64,000 bases of DNA from Edwardsiella piscicida (GTDB lineage Bacteria; Pseudomonadota; Gammaproteobacteria; Enterobacterales; Enterobacteriaceae): NCBI RefSeq assembly GCF_001896205.1, contig NZ_MPNU01000001.1, positions 425,050 to 489,049 on the forward strand, in the 5' to 3' direction. Each line of letters starts with the position of its first letter. Position 1 is the first letter of the stretch. A program made the position numbers and the translations under genes. Positions 38,356-49,450 of this stretch are shown in pieces. The notes beneath the pieces were generated by a model. The model was not told the DNA's origin and searched no databases. It was given only the letters and a program-made list of their open reading frames with translations.

Positions 38356-39850
38356 GATGGGCCATTCTTGCAACCGGAACGCCGACAGTTTATCACACTA
38401 TGTGGCGCCCGCGGACTGGGTTCGCAACGCCGAGGCGCGCGCGGCCGCGGCGCAGGGGATCACGCTGGCGACGCTGATGCAGCGCGCTGGCCTGGCTGCT
38501 TTTAACCGTGGGCGCCAGTGCTACCCCACCTCCCGCCGCTGGCTGATCCTGTGCGGTCACGGTAATAACGGCGGCGATGGCTATGTGATCGCACGCCTGG
38601 CGCGCGCCAGCGGCCTGCAGGTCACGCTGATGGCGGTGGCGGGACACTCTCCCCTGCCGCCGGAGGCGCAGCAGGCCCGCGCGCAGTGGCTGCAGTGCGG
38701 CGGCAGTGAGATCGCGGCATCGCTGCCCCTGCCGGCGGCAGAGGTGATCGTGGATGCGCTGCTGGGCATCGGTCTGTCGGCCGCACCGCGGGCCCCCTAT
38801 GACGGGCTGATTACCGCGATAAACGCCCACCCTGCGCCGGTGCTCTCCGTCGATCTGCCCTCCGGGCTGAATGCCGATACGGGCGCGGCGGCCGGAGCCG
38901 TGGTGCGGGCCGATCATACCCAGAGCTTTATCTGTCTCAAGCCGGGGCTGTTGACCGGGCTGGCGCGGGCGGTCGTCGGGCAGCTGCACTGCGATCCGTT
39001 GGGGTTGACGCCGTGGCTGGCGCAGCAGGACTGGCCGCTGCAGCGCTTGGATGGACACTGTCTGCCGCGTTGGTTGGCACCGCGATCGCCGCTGGCGCAT
39101 AAGGGGGACAACGGTCGACTGCTGCTGATCGGCGGCGACAGCGGTATGGGCGGCGCGATTCGTCTGGCCGGGCAGGCCGCGCTGCGCAGCGGTGCCGGGC
39201 TGGTCCGGGTATTGACCCGGGCGGAGCACGTCGCCCCGCTGCTGGCCGCGGCGCCGGAGCTGATGGTGAAAGCGCTGAGCCCGGATACGCTGAAGGAGGC
39301 GCTGAGCTGGGCCGAGGCGGTGGTGGTGGGCCCGGGGCTGGGGCAGGGCGAGTGGGGGCAGAGGGCCTTGGCTGCGCTGGCGTCGGTGCGTAAGCCGATG
39401 CTGTGGGATGCCGACGCCCTGAACCTGTTGTCCGGTGCGCCCAGCGTCTGTGAATGGCGAGTGATGACGCCGCACCCCGGCGAGGCGGCGCGTCTGCTCG
39501 GCTGCGGTATTGCCGATGTGGAAAACGATCGGCCCGCGGCGGTACGGGCGCTGCAGCGATGCTATGGCGGGGTGGCGCTTCTCAAGGGCGCCGGTACGCT
39601 GATCGCGGATGACGCGCGCTGCGCAATTGCTGATATCGGTAATCCTGGGATGGCAAGCGGCGGTATGGGTGACATACTCTCTGGTATCATTGGCGGTTTG
39701 CTGGCGCAAAAGCTCACGCTGTATGATGCAGCCTGCGCCGGCGCCGTGTTACACGGCGTGGCTGCCGACGCCGCTGCGCGGCGCGACGGCGAGCGGGGTA
39801 TGCTGGCCAGTGACCTACTGCCTGAGATCAGGCGTTGGGCTAATCCTTGA
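38354..39850 (+). CDS. nnr: Bifunctional NAD(P)HX epimerase/dehydratase Nnr
   Basis: 498 residues. The N-terminal YjeF_N epimerase (about 20-220, LCGHGNNGGDGYV) is fused to a C-terminal ADP-dependent dehydratase (about 235-495, NPGMASGGMGDILSG). It repairs hydrated NAD(P)H. ATG 38354 lies seven bases after GAGGGG, a strong ribosome binding site inside the queG coding sequence. First gene of the nnr-tsaE-amiB-mutL-miaA-hfq-hflXKC series. Confidence 0.94.
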   Translation: MMGHSCNRNADSLSHYVAPADWVRNAEARAAAAQGITLATLMQRAGLAAFNRGRQCYPTSRRWLILCGHGNNGGDGYVIARLARASGLQVTLMAVAGHSPLPPEAQQARAQWLQCGGSEIAASLPLPAAEVIVDALLGIGLSAAPRAPYDGLITAINAHPAPVLSVDLPSGLNADTGAAAGAVVRADHTQSFICLKPGLLTGLARAVVGQLHCDPLGLTPWLAQQDWPLQRLDGHCLPRWLAPRSPLAHKGDNGRLLLIGGDSGMGGAIRLAGQAALRSGAGLVRVLTRAEHVAPLLAAAPELMVKALSPDTLKEALSWAEAVVVGPGLGQGEWGQRALAALASVRKPMLWDADALNLLSGAPSVCEWRVMTPHPGEAARLLGCGIADVENDRPAAVRALQRCYGGVALLKGAGTLIADDARCAIADIGNPGMASGGMGDILSGIIGGLLAQKLTLYDAACAGAVLHGVAADAAARRDGERGMLASDLLPEIRRWANP

Positions 39851-39880
39851 ATTTGAACTACCAGAACGCACAACACAACT

Positions 39881-40345
39881 ATGACAAGTATCGTACTGCA
39901 ACTGCCGGATGAAGCGGCAACCATTGCCCTGGGCGGCGCGCTGGCGCGGGCCTGCCAGCGCGCCACTGTAATTTATCTGTACGGCGATCTGGGGGCGGGT
40001 AAAACCACCTTCAGCCGCGGTTTCCTGCAGGCCATGGGGCATCAGGGAACGGTGAAAAGCCCGACCTATACGCTGGTGGAGCCCTATCTGCTCGCGCCGC
40101 GTCCGGTGTATCACTTTGATCTGTATCGCTTGGCCGATCCCGAAGAGCTGGAGTTTATGGGGATCCGCGACTACTTTGCCCAAGATGCGCTGCTGCTGGT
40201 GGAGTGGCCGCAGCAGGGCATGGGCTTTTTACCGGAGCCTGATATCACCCTGCATCTGACCTATACCGGCGGCGGCCGCCAGGCGGTGATTGAAGCGCAC
40301 AGCGTACACGGCCAGAGCGTTTTGGCCGCATTGAACGGGCAATAA
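39881..40345 (+). CDS. tsaE: tRNA threonylcarbamoyladenosine synthesis ATPase TsaE
   Basis: 154 residues with P-loop [14 protein letters not shown] (about 35-48) and the conserved SPTYTLVE and HFDLYRL segments. It drives turnover of the TsaBD complex making t6A in ANN-decoding tRNAs. Thirty bases after nnr. Confidence 0.96.
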   Translation: MTSIVLQLPDEAATIALGGALARACQRATVIYLYGDLGAGKTTFSRGFLQAMGHQGTVKSPTYTLVEPYLLAPRPVYHFDLYRLADPEELEFMGIRDYFAQDALLLVEWPQQGMGFLPEPDITLHLTYTGGGRQAVIEAHSVHGQSVLAALNGQ

Positions 40346-40358
40346 GGGACGGGCACGG

Positions 40359-42017
40359 ATGAGGGTGTTGCAGTGGTTTTTGCGCATTACGTTACCCCTG
40401 GCGCTGGGATGGTGTCTGGCTACGATGGCCGGAGCCGCCCAGCTGACCAATATTCAGGTGAGCAACGGTGATCGTCAGGCGGTGGTGACGCTGACCTTTA
40501 ATGCCCCCCCTGAGCTGAGTCATCGCATCGAGCGTAACCCGGATCGGGTGCTGGTCGAGATCGCCGACAGCAAGCGGATCACCGGCGGACTGCCGATGCA
40601 GTTCAGCGGAGAGAATATGCTCAGCCGCATCCGGGATGGCGGCGAGCAGCGCGCCGGCAAGGTGCTACTGGTGCTGGACACGACGCAGCGTCCCCGGGTT
40701 TCGGTGGCGCGCAGCGGTAATCGCGCCGTGCTGACGCTGCGGGCGGAAAGTCGGGCGGCCGTGGCTCCCGCCTCTCCTCCCGCCTCGACGGGCAAAAACC
40801 CATTCCACTCTCGTCCGCGTCAGGCGGCGGCACCCGCGCCTGCGCCCGCCGCGGCGCCGCTGCCATCGGTACCGGTGAGCGCGGTAAAAAAATCCGGGCG
40901 CTATGACGGCTCGAAGATCGTCGTGGCGATCGATGCCGGACACGGGGGACAGGATCCCGGCGCCATCGGCCAGGATGGACTGCGGGAAAAAGAGGTGACG
41001 CTGGCGATCGCGCGACGCCTGCGGGGGCTGATGGATGACGATCCGATGTTTCAGCCGGTGCTGACTCGCAGCGGCGACTACTTCATCTCCGTGATGGGGC
41101 GTTCGGACGTCGCCCGTCGCCAGAAGGCGAACCTGCTGATTTCGATCCATGCCGATGCGGCGCCCAATCGCAGCGCGAACGGCGCCTCCGTCTGGGTGCT
41201 CTCGAACCGACGAGCCAATAGCGAGATGGCCGGGTGGCTGGAGCAGCATGAGAAACAGTCCGAGCTGCTGGGCGGCGCCGGCGACGTGCTGGCGAACAGT
41301 AATCAGGATAAATACCTGAGCCAGACGGTGCTCGATCTGCAGTTCGGCCACTCGCAGCGGGTCGGCTATGACGTGGCGGTGCAGGTGCTGCGCCAAATGC
41401 AAAGCGTGGTGCGCCTGCATAAGCGCCACCCGGAGCATGCCAGCCTTGGGGTGCTACGTTCGCCGGATATTCCCTCCCTGCTGGTGGAGACCGGATTTAT
41501 CAGCAACAGCGAAGGGGAGCGCCAGCTGGGAAATGGCCAGCATCAGGAGCGGATTGCCCGGGCGATCTATCTGGGGGTGCGCAGCTACTTCCTGGCGCAT
41601 CCGTTGCAAAGCGGCCCAAAGGTGGAAAACCGGCCGCAGCCAGCCAGCGCGGCCGGTAACGTCGCGGCGGCCGCGGCGGTAGCCCCTTCCGCCAGCGAGA
41701 TCCACGTGGTGAAGCGCGGGGAGACGCTGCTGGGGATCGCCAATCGCTATGGCTCGACCCTGAGCGGGATGATGCGGCTCAATAACCTGAAAAAAGAGGG
41801 GGTCTGGGTCGGGCAGCGCCTCAAGGTGCCGAGCGCCGGCGGTAGTGCCCAGCCCGCCGCGGCCAGCGCCCCGCGTATCCATCTGGTGAAGCGCGGCGAT
41901 ACCCTGACGCGCATTGCGGCCCACTATGGGGTCAGCATGGATGCCCTGCGTCAGGCCAACAAGATGAAGAGTGACGAGGTGCAGCTGGGGCAACGGCTGC
42001 GCATTCCGTCGCGTTAA
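40359..42017 (+). CDS. amiB: N-acetylmuramoyl-L-alanine amidase AmiB
   Basis: 552 residues: signal peptide (about 1-27), AMIN septum-targeting domain (about 30-130), Pro/Ala-rich linker, zinc amidase domain (about 185-405; [12 protein letters not shown], the ligand Glu in ..[24 protein letters not shown]), then two LysM domains (about 447-490 and 508-551). It splits septal peptidoglycan under EnvC control. E. coli AmiB is shorter (445) with one LysM; the second LysM is a difference worth noting. Confidence 0.95.
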   Translation: MRVLQWFLRITLPLALGWCLATMAGAAQLTNIQVSNGDRQAVVTLTFNAPPELSHRIERNPDRVLVEIADSKRITGGLPMQFSGENMLSRIRDGGEQRAGKVLLVLDTTQRPRVSVARSGNRAVLTLRAESRAAVAPASPPASTGKNPFHSRPRQAAAPAPAPAAAPLPSVPVSAVKKSGRYDGSKIVVAIDAGHGGQDPGAIGQDGLREKEVTLAIARRLRGLMDDDPMFQPVLTRSGDYFISVMGRSDVARRQKANLLISIHADAAPNRSANGASVWVLSNRRANSEMAGWLEQHEKQSELLGGAGDVLANSNQDKYLSQTVLDLQFGHSQRVGYDVAVQVLRQMQSVVRLHKRHPEHASLGVLRSPDIPSLLVETGFISNSEGERQLGNGQHQERIARAIYLGVRSYFLAHPLQSGPKVENRPQPASAAGNVAAAAAVAPSASEIHVVKRGETLLGIANRYGSTLSGMMRLNNLKKEGVWVGQRLKVPSAGGSAQPAAASAPRIHLVKRGDTLTRIAAHYGVSMDALRQANKMKSDEVQLGQRLRIPSR

Positions 42018-42034
42018 CCCCGAAGGAGATCCCT

Positions 42035-43954
42035 ATGCCGATTAAGATCCTGCCGCCGCAGCTGGCGAACCAAATTGCCGCCGGCGAGGTGGTGGAGCGT
42101 CCGGCATCGGTGGTCAAAGAGCTGGTCGAGAACAGCCTGGATGCCGGTGCGACGCGCATCGATATCGACATTGAGCGCGGCGGTGCCAAGCTGATCCGTA
42201 TCCGGGATAACGGCAGCGGCATCGGCAAGGCGGAGTTGGCGCTGGCGCTGGCTCGGCATGCTACCAGTAAGATCAGTACGTTGGATGATCTTGAGGCGAT
42301 CGTCAGCCTGGGATTTCGCGGCGAGGCGCTGGCCAGCATCAGCTCGGTATCCCGTTTGACGATGACCTCGCGCCCTGAAGGGCAGGCGGAGGCCTGGCAG
42401 GCCTATGCCGAAGGGCGAGAGATGGCGGTGACGGTCAAGCCGGCGGCGCACCCGGTTGGCACCACGCTAGAGGTGCTGGATCTGTTTTATAACACCCCGG
42501 CCCGGCGCAAGTTCCTGCGCACCGAGAAGACCGAGTTTGCCCATATCGACGAGGTGGTGCGGCGGATTGCCCTGGCCCGCTTTGACATAACCCTGACGCT
42601 GCAGCATAACGGTAAGACGGTGCGCCAGTACCGTGCGGTCAGGGAGGGCGATGCGCGGGAGCGTCGTCTGGGGGCGATCTGCGGGACGGCGTTTGTGCAG
42701 CATGCGCTGGCGCTGGCGTGGCGCCATGACGATCTGGCCATTCACGGCTGGGTAGCCGCGCCGCAGGCTATCCGCCAGATAGGCGAGCTGCAGTATTGCT
42801 ATGTTAACGGACGGATGATGCGCGATCGGCTGATAACCCATGCCATCCGTCAGGCTTACCAAGATCGCCTGAGCGATGAGCTGCCGCCCGCCTACGTGCT
42901 GTATCTGGAGATCGACCCCCGCCAGGTGGATGTCAACGTCCACCCGGCCAAGCACGAGGTGCGCTTTCATCAGGCGCGTCTGGTGCACGATTTTATCTAT
43001 CAAGCCGTCGTCGACGTGCTGCAGCAGGCGCAGGTTGCCAGCGCTCAGGATGACCCGACGCTAGCCACCCCAGGAGCGGCGTTGGACGAGGGGCCGCGGG
43101 GCGTCGAAAACCGGGCCTCTGCGGGGGAAAACCGGTTTAACCGCCCGGCCTCTTCGCCGGTCGCGTCAGCGCCGCGCCCGGCGCATGCGGCCGCGCCGCG
43201 TATGCCCGCCGGCGATATTTTCCGCCGCCGGGAGGGCGAACTGTACCAGCGTCTGCTGGCGGCAAGCCCGACCCCGGCGGGGGAGACGGATAGCGCGTTT
43301 GTCGCCGCGCCCAGCGCGCCGCTGCCGGCGGCCGAGCCGCCCGCAGTGGCGGTCTCTACCGCCGCGGAGCGCGCGGCGCCGGGCGACAGCCTGGGGCGGG
43401 TGCTGACGCTGTGCGCCGATGGGGTCGCCTTGACCGAGTGTCGCCGCGGCGTGGCGCTGGTCAGCCTGTCCTATGCGCGGCGCTGCCTGCTGCGCGCCCA
43501 GCTGCAGCCCTCGGATGAGGGGCTGAAGGCACAGCCTCTGCTGGTACCGCTGCGTCTGACCCTTGAGGCCGCGGAGCGGCAGGCGCTGCAGGCGCAGCAG
43601 CCGCTGCTGCAGCAGATGGGGATCCGTCTGCAGCCTGAGCGCCAGCATGCGCAGCTGCACGCGGTGCCGCTGCCGCTGCGGCAGCAAAATCTGCCGCGTC
43701 TGATCCCGCAGATGCTGCGCTATCTGGCGACGGCTCCTGCGTGCGACGCCGCATCGCTGGCGGACTGGCTCGCTGTGCATTGGCACAGCGCTGACGAGGT
43801 GCCTTGGACGGTGGCGCAGGCGGTGCAGCTGTTGGCCGATCTTGAACGACTCTGTCCCCAACTGGTACAGTCGCCGCCCCGCGCGCTGCTGCAGCCGCTG
43901 AATTTACAGCCCGGCGTCGAGCGATTGCGCCAGGAAGAACAACTGAATGAGTAA
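42035..43954 (+). CDS. mutL: DNA mismatch repair protein MutL
   Basis: 639 residues. GHKL ATPase motifs near the N-terminus ([34 protein letters not shown]), a Pro/Ala-rich linker (about 335-455) and the C-terminal dimerisation domain. The endonuclease motif DQHA..E is absent, as in MutH-using enterobacteria. Links MutS to MutH and UvrD. ATG 42035 behind GAAGGAG. Overlaps miaA by eight bases. Confidence 0.97.
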   Translation: MPIKILPPQLANQIAAGEVVERPASVVKELVENSLDAGATRIDIDIERGGAKLIRIRDNGSGIGKAELALALARHATSKISTLDDLEAIVSLGFRGEALASISSVSRLTMTSRPEGQAEAWQAYAEGREMAVTVKPAAHPVGTTLEVLDLFYNTPARRKFLRTEKTEFAHIDEVVRRIALARFDITLTLQHNGKTVRQYRAVREGDARERRLGAICGTAFVQHALALAWRHDDLAIHGWVAAPQAIRQIGELQYCYVNGRMMRDRLITHAIRQAYQDRLSDELPPAYVLYLEIDPRQVDVNVHPAKHEVRFHQARLVHDFIYQAVVDVLQQAQVASAQDDPTLATPGAALDEGPRGVENRASAGENRFNRPASSPVASAPRPAHAAAPRMPAGDIFRRREGELYQRLLAASPTPAGETDSAFVAAPSAPLPAAEPPAVAVSTAAERAAPGDSLGRVLTLCADGVALTECRRGVALVSLSYARRCLLRAQLQPSDEGLKAQPLLVPLRLTLEAAERQALQAQQPLLQQMGIRLQPERQHAQLHAVPLPLRQQNLPRLIPQMLRYLATAPACDAASLADWLAVHWHSADEVPWTVAQAVQLLADLERLCPQLVQSPPRALLQPLNLQPGVERLRQEEQLNE

Positions 43955-44900
43955 CGACAAGCAGATGCAAAAACTCCCCCCGGCTATTTTCATCATGGGG
44001 CCGACCGCCTCGGGCAAGACCGCGCTGGCCATGGCGCTGCGCGAGCGTTTCCCGGTGGAGATCATTAGCGTGGACTCGGCGCTGATCTACCGCGGCATGG
44101 ATATCGGCACCGCCAAACCCAGCGCCGAAGAGCTGGCGCGGGCGCCGCACCGACTGATCGACATTCGCTCTCCGACGCAGAGCTACTCCGCCGCCGATTT
44201 TCGCGCCGATGCGCTGCGTGAGATGGCGCAGATCAGCGCTCAGGGGCGCATTCCGCTGCTGGTGGGCGGCACCATGCTCTACTATAAGGCGCTGCTGGAG
44301 GGGCTGTCGCCGCTGCCGCCGGCGGATGCCGCGGTGCGGGCACGCATTGAACAGCAGGCTCGCGAGCAGGGCTGGGAGGCGCTGCACCGTGAGCTCGCGC
44401 GGATTGATCCGGTCGCCGCCGCCCGTATTCATCCGAATGATCCGCAGAGACTGAGTCGCGCACTGGAAGTTTTTTTCGTTTCGGGTAACACTTTAACTGA
44501 ACTGACCCGCGTGAGTGGGGAGGCGTTGCCCTACGCCGTCAGCCAGTTTGCCATCGCGCCGTCGAGCCGTGAACTGTTGCATCAGCGTATTGCGCTGCGC
44601 TTTCAGCAGATGCTGGAGGCCGGGTTTGAGCAGGAGGCCCGCAGGCTGTTTGCCCGCGGCGATCTGCATCCGGATCTGCCTTCGGTACGCTGCGTCGGCT
44701 ACCGCCAGATGTGGTCCTATCTGGCCGGTGAAATTGATTATGATGAGATGGTTTATCGTGGCGTATGCGCCACTCGTCAGTTGGCGAAGCGGCAGATGAC
44801 CTGGCTGCGCGGATGGGAGTCAGTGCAATGGCTGGACAGCGACAAGCCCGCTGAGGCGCTGGATTGCGTGGCACAGGTTGTTAGTGCATCGCTTGACTGA
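43947..44900 (+). CDS. miaA: tRNA dimethylallyltransferase MiaA
   Basis: 317 residues with P-loop [11 protein letters not shown] (about 18-28), the substrate motif [16 protein letters not shown] and RCVGYRQMW. It transfers dimethylallyl to A37 of tRNAs reading UNN codons. Starts within the mutL end (eight-base overlap). Confidence 0.97.
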   Translation: MSNDKQMQKLPPAIFIMGPTASGKTALAMALRERFPVEIISVDSALIYRGMDIGTAKPSAEELARAPHRLIDIRSPTQSYSAADFRADALREMAQISAQGRIPLLVGGTMLYYKALLEGLSPLPPADAAVRARIEQQAREQGWEALHRELARIDPVAAARIHPNDPQRLSRALEVFFVSGNTLTELTRVSGEALPYAVSQFAIAPSSRELLHQRIALRFQQMLEAGFEQEARRLFARGDLHPDLPSVRCVGYRQMWSYLAGEIDYDEMVYRGVCATRQLAKRQMTWLRGWESVQWLDSDKPAEALDCVAQVVSASLD

Positions 44901-45062
44901 TTGTGTACAATTGGGCTATGGCTGTGCGTTTGCCCGGCCTTGTGAACCCATTAGTACACCGTGCGCATTTTTTACGCAGTTTTTTTGATTAGAACCATCG
45001 GGTTCTTAGTACTGAACGATTGTTATATACAACAAGCAACTAGCAAATAAGGAAAAGATAGA

Positions 45063-45371
45063 ATGGCTAAGGGGCAATCTTTACAAGACCCGTTCTTGAA
45101 CGCGCTGCGTCGTGAACGTGTCCCAGTTTCGATCTATTTGGTGAATGGTATTAAGCTGCAAGGCCAGATTGAGTCTTTTGATCAGTTTGTCATTCTGTTG
45201 AAGAACACGGTCAGCCAGATGGTCTACAAACACGCGATCTCTACCGTTGTTCCGTCCCGCCCGGTTTCCCACCACAGTGGCAATGCGGGTACGGGCAGCG
45301 CAGGCAGCAGCTACCATCACGGTGGTCAGGCCGCGTCTCAGCCCACTCAGGGCAGTGATGACGCTGAATAA
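45063..45371 (+). CDS. hfq: RNA chaperone Hfq
   Basis: 102 residues. Sm1 ([30 protein letters not shown]) and Sm2 ([19 protein letters not shown]) motifs are intact; the variable Gly/Ser/His-rich tail follows. Hexamer pairing small RNAs with messages. 162 bases separate it from miaA and should contain its own promoters. AAGGAAAAG precedes the start. Confidence 0.98.
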   Translation: MAKGQSLQDPFLNALRRERVPVSIYLVNGIKLQGQIESFDQFVILLKNTVSQMVYKHAISTVVPSRPVSHHSGNAGTGSAGSSYHHGGQAASQPTQGSDDAE

Positions 45372-45469
45372 GGCGTATTGTTGGTCAGTCCCGTCGGGGA
45401 GCCGTGATGGCGTGCCGTCATCTGTGCTCTCCGTTCTCATCGGACTATGCCGTTTGAGAGGTTCCTCCT

Positions 45470-46750
45470 TTGTTTGACCGTTACGAAGCCGGTGAACAGG
45501 CCGTATTGGTTCATATCTATTTTTCTCAGGAAAAAGATAGCGAAGACCTGAGCGAGTTTGAATCGCTGGTCTCCTCCGCCGGCGTACAGGCGCTGCGCGT
45601 AATTACCGGTAGCCGCAAGGCGCCCCATCCCAAATATTTTGTCGGCGAAGGCAAGGCGCAGGAAATTGCCCAGGCCGTCGCCGAAACCCAGGCCTCCGTC
45701 GTGCTGTTCGACCACCCGCTGTCGCCAGCGCAGGAGCGCAACCTGGAACGTTTGTGCCAGTGCCGCGTCATCGATCGCACCGGACTGATTCTGGATATCT
45801 TCGCCCAGCGGGCGCGTACCCATGAAGGTAAGCTGCAGGTTGAGCTGGCGCAGCTGCGTCATCTGGCGACTCGCCTGGTGCGCGGCTGGACGCACCTGGA
45901 GCGCCAGAAAGGGGGGATCGGCCTGCGCGGTCCGGGTGAGACCCAGTTGGAGACCGACCGTCGCCTGCTGCGCGATCGCATCCATTTGATCATCGGGCGT
46001 CTGGAGAAGGTAGAGAAACAGCGAGAGCAGGGGCGTCGAGCGCGCGTACGCGCCGAGATCCCGACGGTGTCGCTGGTGGGCTATACCAACGCGGGGAAGT
46101 CGACGCTGTTCAATACGCTGACGTCGGCGACCGTCTATGCCGCCGATCAGCTGTTCGCGACCCTCGATCCTACCCTGCGCCGCGTCGAGGTTAATGACGT
46201 GGGGCCGACGGTGCTGGCCGATACGGTCGGCTTTATTCGCCACTTGCCGCACGATTTGGTCGCGGCATTTAAGGCAACGCTATTGGAAACCCGTCAGGCT
46301 TCACTTTTATTACACGTAGTGGATGCATCGGACACGCGGGTCGATGAGAATATTGACGCGGTCAATACCGTACTGGCGGATATCGGAGCCGATGAGATTC
46401 CGGTACTGCTGGTGATGAACAAGATCGACATGCTGCAGGACTTTGTCCCGCGCATCGATCGCGATGAAGAAAACCGTCCGCTGCGGGTCTGGGTTTCTGC
46501 CCAGCAGGCCAGCGGGATGGATTTGTTATTCCAGGCGTTAAGCGAACGTCTGGGCGGCGAGATTGCCAGCTATACGCTGCGTCTGCCGCCGGCGGCGGGG
46601 CGTTTGCGCAGCCGTTTTTACCAGCTTCAGGCAATCGAAAAGGAATGGATTGAAGAGGATGGCAGCATCGGACTACAGGTCCGTATGCCGGTCGTTGACT
46701 GGCGTCGTCTCTGCAAGCAGCAGCAGGAATTGATAAACTTTATCGTTTAG
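45470..46750 (+). CDS. hflX: Ribosome-splitting GTPase HflX
   Basis: 426 residues from TTG 45470 ([20 protein letters not shown]), the same unusual start as in E. coli, behind GAGAGG. N-terminal HflX domain, linker helices, GTPase motifs G1 (GYTNAGKST), G3 (DTVGF) and G4 (NKID). It splits stalled ribosomes under stress. Between hfq and hflKC. Confidence 0.95.
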   Translation: MFDRYEAGEQAVLVHIYFSQEKDSEDLSEFESLVSSAGVQALRVITGSRKAPHPKYFVGEGKAQEIAQAVAETQASVVLFDHPLSPAQERNLERLCQCRVIDRTGLILDIFAQRARTHEGKLQVELAQLRHLATRLVRGWTHLERQKGGIGLRGPGETQLETDRRLLRDRIHLIIGRLEKVEKQREQGRRARVRAEIPTVSLVGYTNAGKSTLFNTLTSATVYAADQLFATLDPTLRRVEVNDVGPTVLADTVGFIRHLPHDLVAAFKATLLETRQASLLLHVVDASDTRVDENIDAVNTVLADIGADEIPVLLVMNKIDMLQDFVPRIDRDEENRPLRVWVSAQQASGMDLLFQALSERLGGEIASYTLRLPPAAGRLRSRFYQLQAIEKEWIEEDGSIGLQVRMPVVDWRRLCKQQQELINFIV

Positions 46751-46808
46751 CAATTGCCTGATAGATTGAGTCCTGGGGAACACCAATCAATGAAGAATGG
46801 AGCGAAGC

Positions 46809-48068
46809 ATGGCGTGGAATCAGCCCGGTAATAACGGACAGAACCGCGACCCGTGGGGGAGCAGCAATAACAATGGCGGCAACTCCGGCGGCAACAATAA
46901 TAAAGGGGGGCGCGATCAGGGGCCTCCGGATCTGGATGATCTGTTCCGTAAAGTGAGTAAGAAGCTGGGCGGACTGGGCGGCGGCAAAAGCGGCGGCTCT
47001 GGCTCGGCAGGAACCCCGCGTTCGTCTATCGGCGGTAAAAAAGTGGTGGGGCTGGCCGTCGCGGCGGTGGTGGTTATCTGGGCCGCCAGCGGCTTCTACA
47101 CCATCAAGGAAGCGGAGCGTGGCGTCGTGACCCGCTTTGGCAAGTTCAGCCACCTGGTTCAGCCGGGTCTGAACTGGAAGCCGACCTTTATCGATGACGT
47201 CATTCCGGTTAACGTCGAGTCGGTGCGTGAGCTGGCCGCCTCCGGGGTCATGTTGACCTCTGACGAAAACGTCGTGCGCGTTGAGATGAACGTGCAGTAC
47301 CGGGTGACCAATCCGGAAGAGTACCTGTTTAACGTGACCAATGCCGACGACAGCCTGCGTCAGGCTACGGACAGCGCCCTGCGCGCGGTGATCGGCAAGT
47401 ACACCATGGACACCATCCTGACGGAAGGGCGTACCGTTATTCGTAACGATACCCAGAAGGTGCTGGAGGAGATCATCCGTCCGTACCACATGGGGATCAC
47501 CATTCTGGACGTGAACTTCCAGGCGGCCCGTCCGCCGGAAGAGGTGAAGGCTGCCTTTGACGATGCCATTGCCGCGCGTGAAAACGAACAGCAGTACATC
47601 CGTGAGGCTGAAGCCTACGCTAACGAAGTCCAGCCGCGCGCCAACGGTCAGGCTCAGCGTATCTTGGAAGATGCGAAGGCATATAAAGATCGTACCGTGC
47701 TAGAGGCTCAGGGTGAGGTGGGTCGCTTCTCCCGTCTGCTGCCGGAATACAAGGCATCGCCGGAGATCACCCGCGAGCGTCTGTATCTGGAGACCATGGA
47801 GCGCGTGCTGGGGCATACCCGCAAGGTGCTGGTGGATGACAAGAGCAACAACCTGATGGTGCTGCCGCTGGAGCAAATCATGCGCTCGGGCGATAAAGGC
47901 GCCAGCCAGGCCGGAGACAGTAAAGATACCAGCCTAATCCGGCTCAATCCGCCGCAGGCCAGCAGCAAGCCGGCCAGCGCGGGCAGCAGCACGGACAGCA
48001 GCGTGATGGACCAGCGTCGCGTCAACGCACAGCGTAACGATACCACTCGACTGGGGAGAGATTATTAA
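46809..48068 (+). CDS. hflK: FtsH modulator HflK
   Basis: 419 residues from ATG 46809 (MAWNQPGNNG...), behind GGAG; four upstream in-frame codons are not needed. Gly/Asn-rich N-terminus, one membrane helix (about 78-98), SPFH/prohibitin domain (about 98-260), coiled coil, and a Ser/Ala-rich tail. Forms with HflC the large cage around the FtsH protease. Stop and hflC start overlap (TAATG). Confidence 0.97.
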   Translation: MAWNQPGNNGQNRDPWGSSNNNGGNSGGNNNKGGRDQGPPDLDDLFRKVSKKLGGLGGGKSGGSGSAGTPRSSIGGKKVVGLAVAAVVVIWAASGFYTIKEAERGVVTRFGKFSHLVQPGLNWKPTFIDDVIPVNVESVRELAASGVMLTSDENVVRVEMNVQYRVTNPEEYLFNVTNADDSLRQATDSALRAVIGKYTMDTILTEGRTVIRNDTQKVLEEIIRPYHMGITILDVNFQAARPPEEVKAAFDDAIAARENEQQYIREAEAYANEVQPRANGQAQRILEDAKAYKDRTVLEAQGEVGRFSRLLPEYKASPEITRERLYLETMERVLGHTRKVLVDDKSNNLMVLPLEQIMRSGDKGASQAGDSKDTSLIRLNPPQASSKPASAGSSTDSSVMDQRRVNAQRNDTTRLGRDY

Positions 48069-49072
48069 TGCGTAAGTCTTTGTTAGTGATTCTCATCGTC
48101 GTGCTGGTGGCGCTGTACGCTTCACTGTTTGTGGTTCAGGAGGGGCAGCGCGGCATCGTGCTGCGTTTCGGTAAGGTACTGCGTGATGATGAAAACAAGC
48201 CGCTGGTGTATGCGCCGGGCCTGCATCTCAAGATACCTTTTATCGAATCGGTTAAGACGCTGGATGCCCGTATCCAGACGATGGACAACCAGGCCGACCG
48301 CTTCGTGACCAAAGAGAAGAAAGACCTGATCGTTGACTCCTACATCAAGTGGCGCATCAGCGATTTCAGCCGCTACTACCTGGCGACCGGCGGCGGCGAT
48401 GTGTCGCAGGCAGAGGTGCTGCTGAAGCGTAAGTTCAGCGACCGTCTGCGCTCCGAGATCGGCCGTCTGGATATCAAGGATATCGTGACGGACTCGCGCG
48501 GTAAGCTGATGGAAGACGTGCGTAATGCCCTGAACACCGGTACGGTGGACGATGCGGCGGCGCCGACGGAGGCCGATGACGCCATCGCTAGCGCGGCGGC
48601 GCGCGTGGCGCGGGAGACCAACGGCAAGCAGCCGGCGGTGAACCCCAACAGTATGGCGGCCCTGGGGATCCAGGTAGTGGACGTGCGTATCAAGCAGATC
48701 AACCTGCCGACCGAGGTGTCCGACGCTATCTATCAGCGTATGCGCGCCGAGCGTGAGGCGGTAGCCCGTCGTCACCGTTCACAGGGGCAGGAAGAAGCTG
48801 AGAAGCTGCGCGCGACCGCAGACTATGAGGTGACCCGTACCCTGGCGGGCGCGGAGCGTGAAGGACGCATCATTCGCGGTGAGGGTGATGCCGAGGCGGC
48901 GAAGCTGTTTGCCAATGCCTTCAGTAAGGATCCGGATTTCTTTGCCTTTATCCGCAGCCTGAAAGCCTATGAGAATAGCTTTAAGGGGGGTCAGGATGTG
49001 ATGGTACTGCGCCCGGACAGCGACTTCTTCAAGTATATGAGGTCGCCGGACGGCGGCAAAAGCGCAAAGTAA
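48068..49072 (+). CDS. hflC: FtsH modulator HflC
   Basis: 334 residues. Membrane anchor (about 4-22), SPFH domain, coiled coil (EAVARRHRSQGQEEAEKLRA...). Partner of HflK in the periplasmic vault that regulates FtsH. Translationally coupled to hflK. Confidence 0.97.
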   Translation: MRKSLLVILIVVLVALYASLFVVQEGQRGIVLRFGKVLRDDENKPLVYAPGLHLKIPFIESVKTLDARIQTMDNQADRFVTKEKKDLIVDSYIKWRISDFSRYYLATGGGDVSQAEVLLKRKFSDRLRSEIGRLDIKDIVTDSRGKLMEDVRNALNTGTVDDAAAPTEADDAIASAAARVARETNGKQPAVNPNSMAALGIQVVDVRIKQINLPTEVSDAIYQRMRAEREAVARRHRSQGQEEAEKLRATADYEVTRTLAGAEREGRIIRGEGDAEAAKLFANAFSKDPDFFAFIRSLKAYENSFKGGQDVMVLRPDSDFFKYMRSPDGGKSAK

Positions 49073-49095
49073 GCGCGGGTTAAGCGTTAGGTGAG

Positions 49096-49125
49096 AAGGG
49101 ATGCCGGTGCGGCATCCCTTTTTTT
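49096..49125 (+). terminator. Terminator of hflKC
   Basis: AAGGGATGCC/GGCATCCCTT stem with a five-base loop followed by a T run. Confidence 0.9.
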
Positions 49126-49394
49126 GTCTGTTGAAAACTGCGGCTATGCCGGAGGATTTTGTCTCTTAAAAATCCACGGCGAGATGGGGCGCTTCTCGGC
49201 ATCGCCCCTGCCTGCGTAATCTGGGCGGCGTAATGCGGTGCGCGGGGCTGGTGTTCCGGTGCCTGGGCGACGCGAGGGATGGGCGGTCGCTGCTGGCGCT
49301 TAACCCTAACCCTAACCCTAACCCTAACCCTAACCCTAACCCTAACCCATGCGCGTTGCACCCGTGCTCTGGCGGGGGGAATCGCTGCCTCAAT
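49126..49394. other. Intergenic region hflC/acyltransferase with telomere-like repeats
   Basis: No credible gene. Short open frames across the hexamer array would encode only dipeptide repeats (Asn-Pro, Val-Arg or Gly-Leu) and have no proper starts. The array itself is listed separately. Confidence 0.6.
49301..49348. repeat. Eight perfect tandem copies of TAACCC (telomere-like hexamer)
   Basis: TAACCC repeated exactly eight times, 48 bases, the same unit as vertebrate telomeres. It lies in the convergent intergenic space between hflC and the acyltransferase gene, about 175 bases past the hflC terminator. Confidence 0.97.
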
Positions 49395-49421
49395 AAAAAA
49401 AGGGATACCCTAGGGTATCCC
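49395..49421 (-). terminator. Terminator of the acyltransferase gene
   Basis: Perfect 20-base palindrome GGGATACCCT/AGGGTATCCC (49402-49421) followed on the reverse strand by TTTTTTTATTG, 30 bases after the stop. Confidence 0.85.
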
Positions 49422-49450
49422 TCTTGCATGCAGGCGGCCTAGCCTTCCTG

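Noticed and set aside
49080-49442. Short open frames across the hexamer array (Val-Arg, Gly-Leu or Asn-Pro repeats)
   Set aside because: They exist only because a six-base repeat has no stops; no plausible start or conserved flanks.
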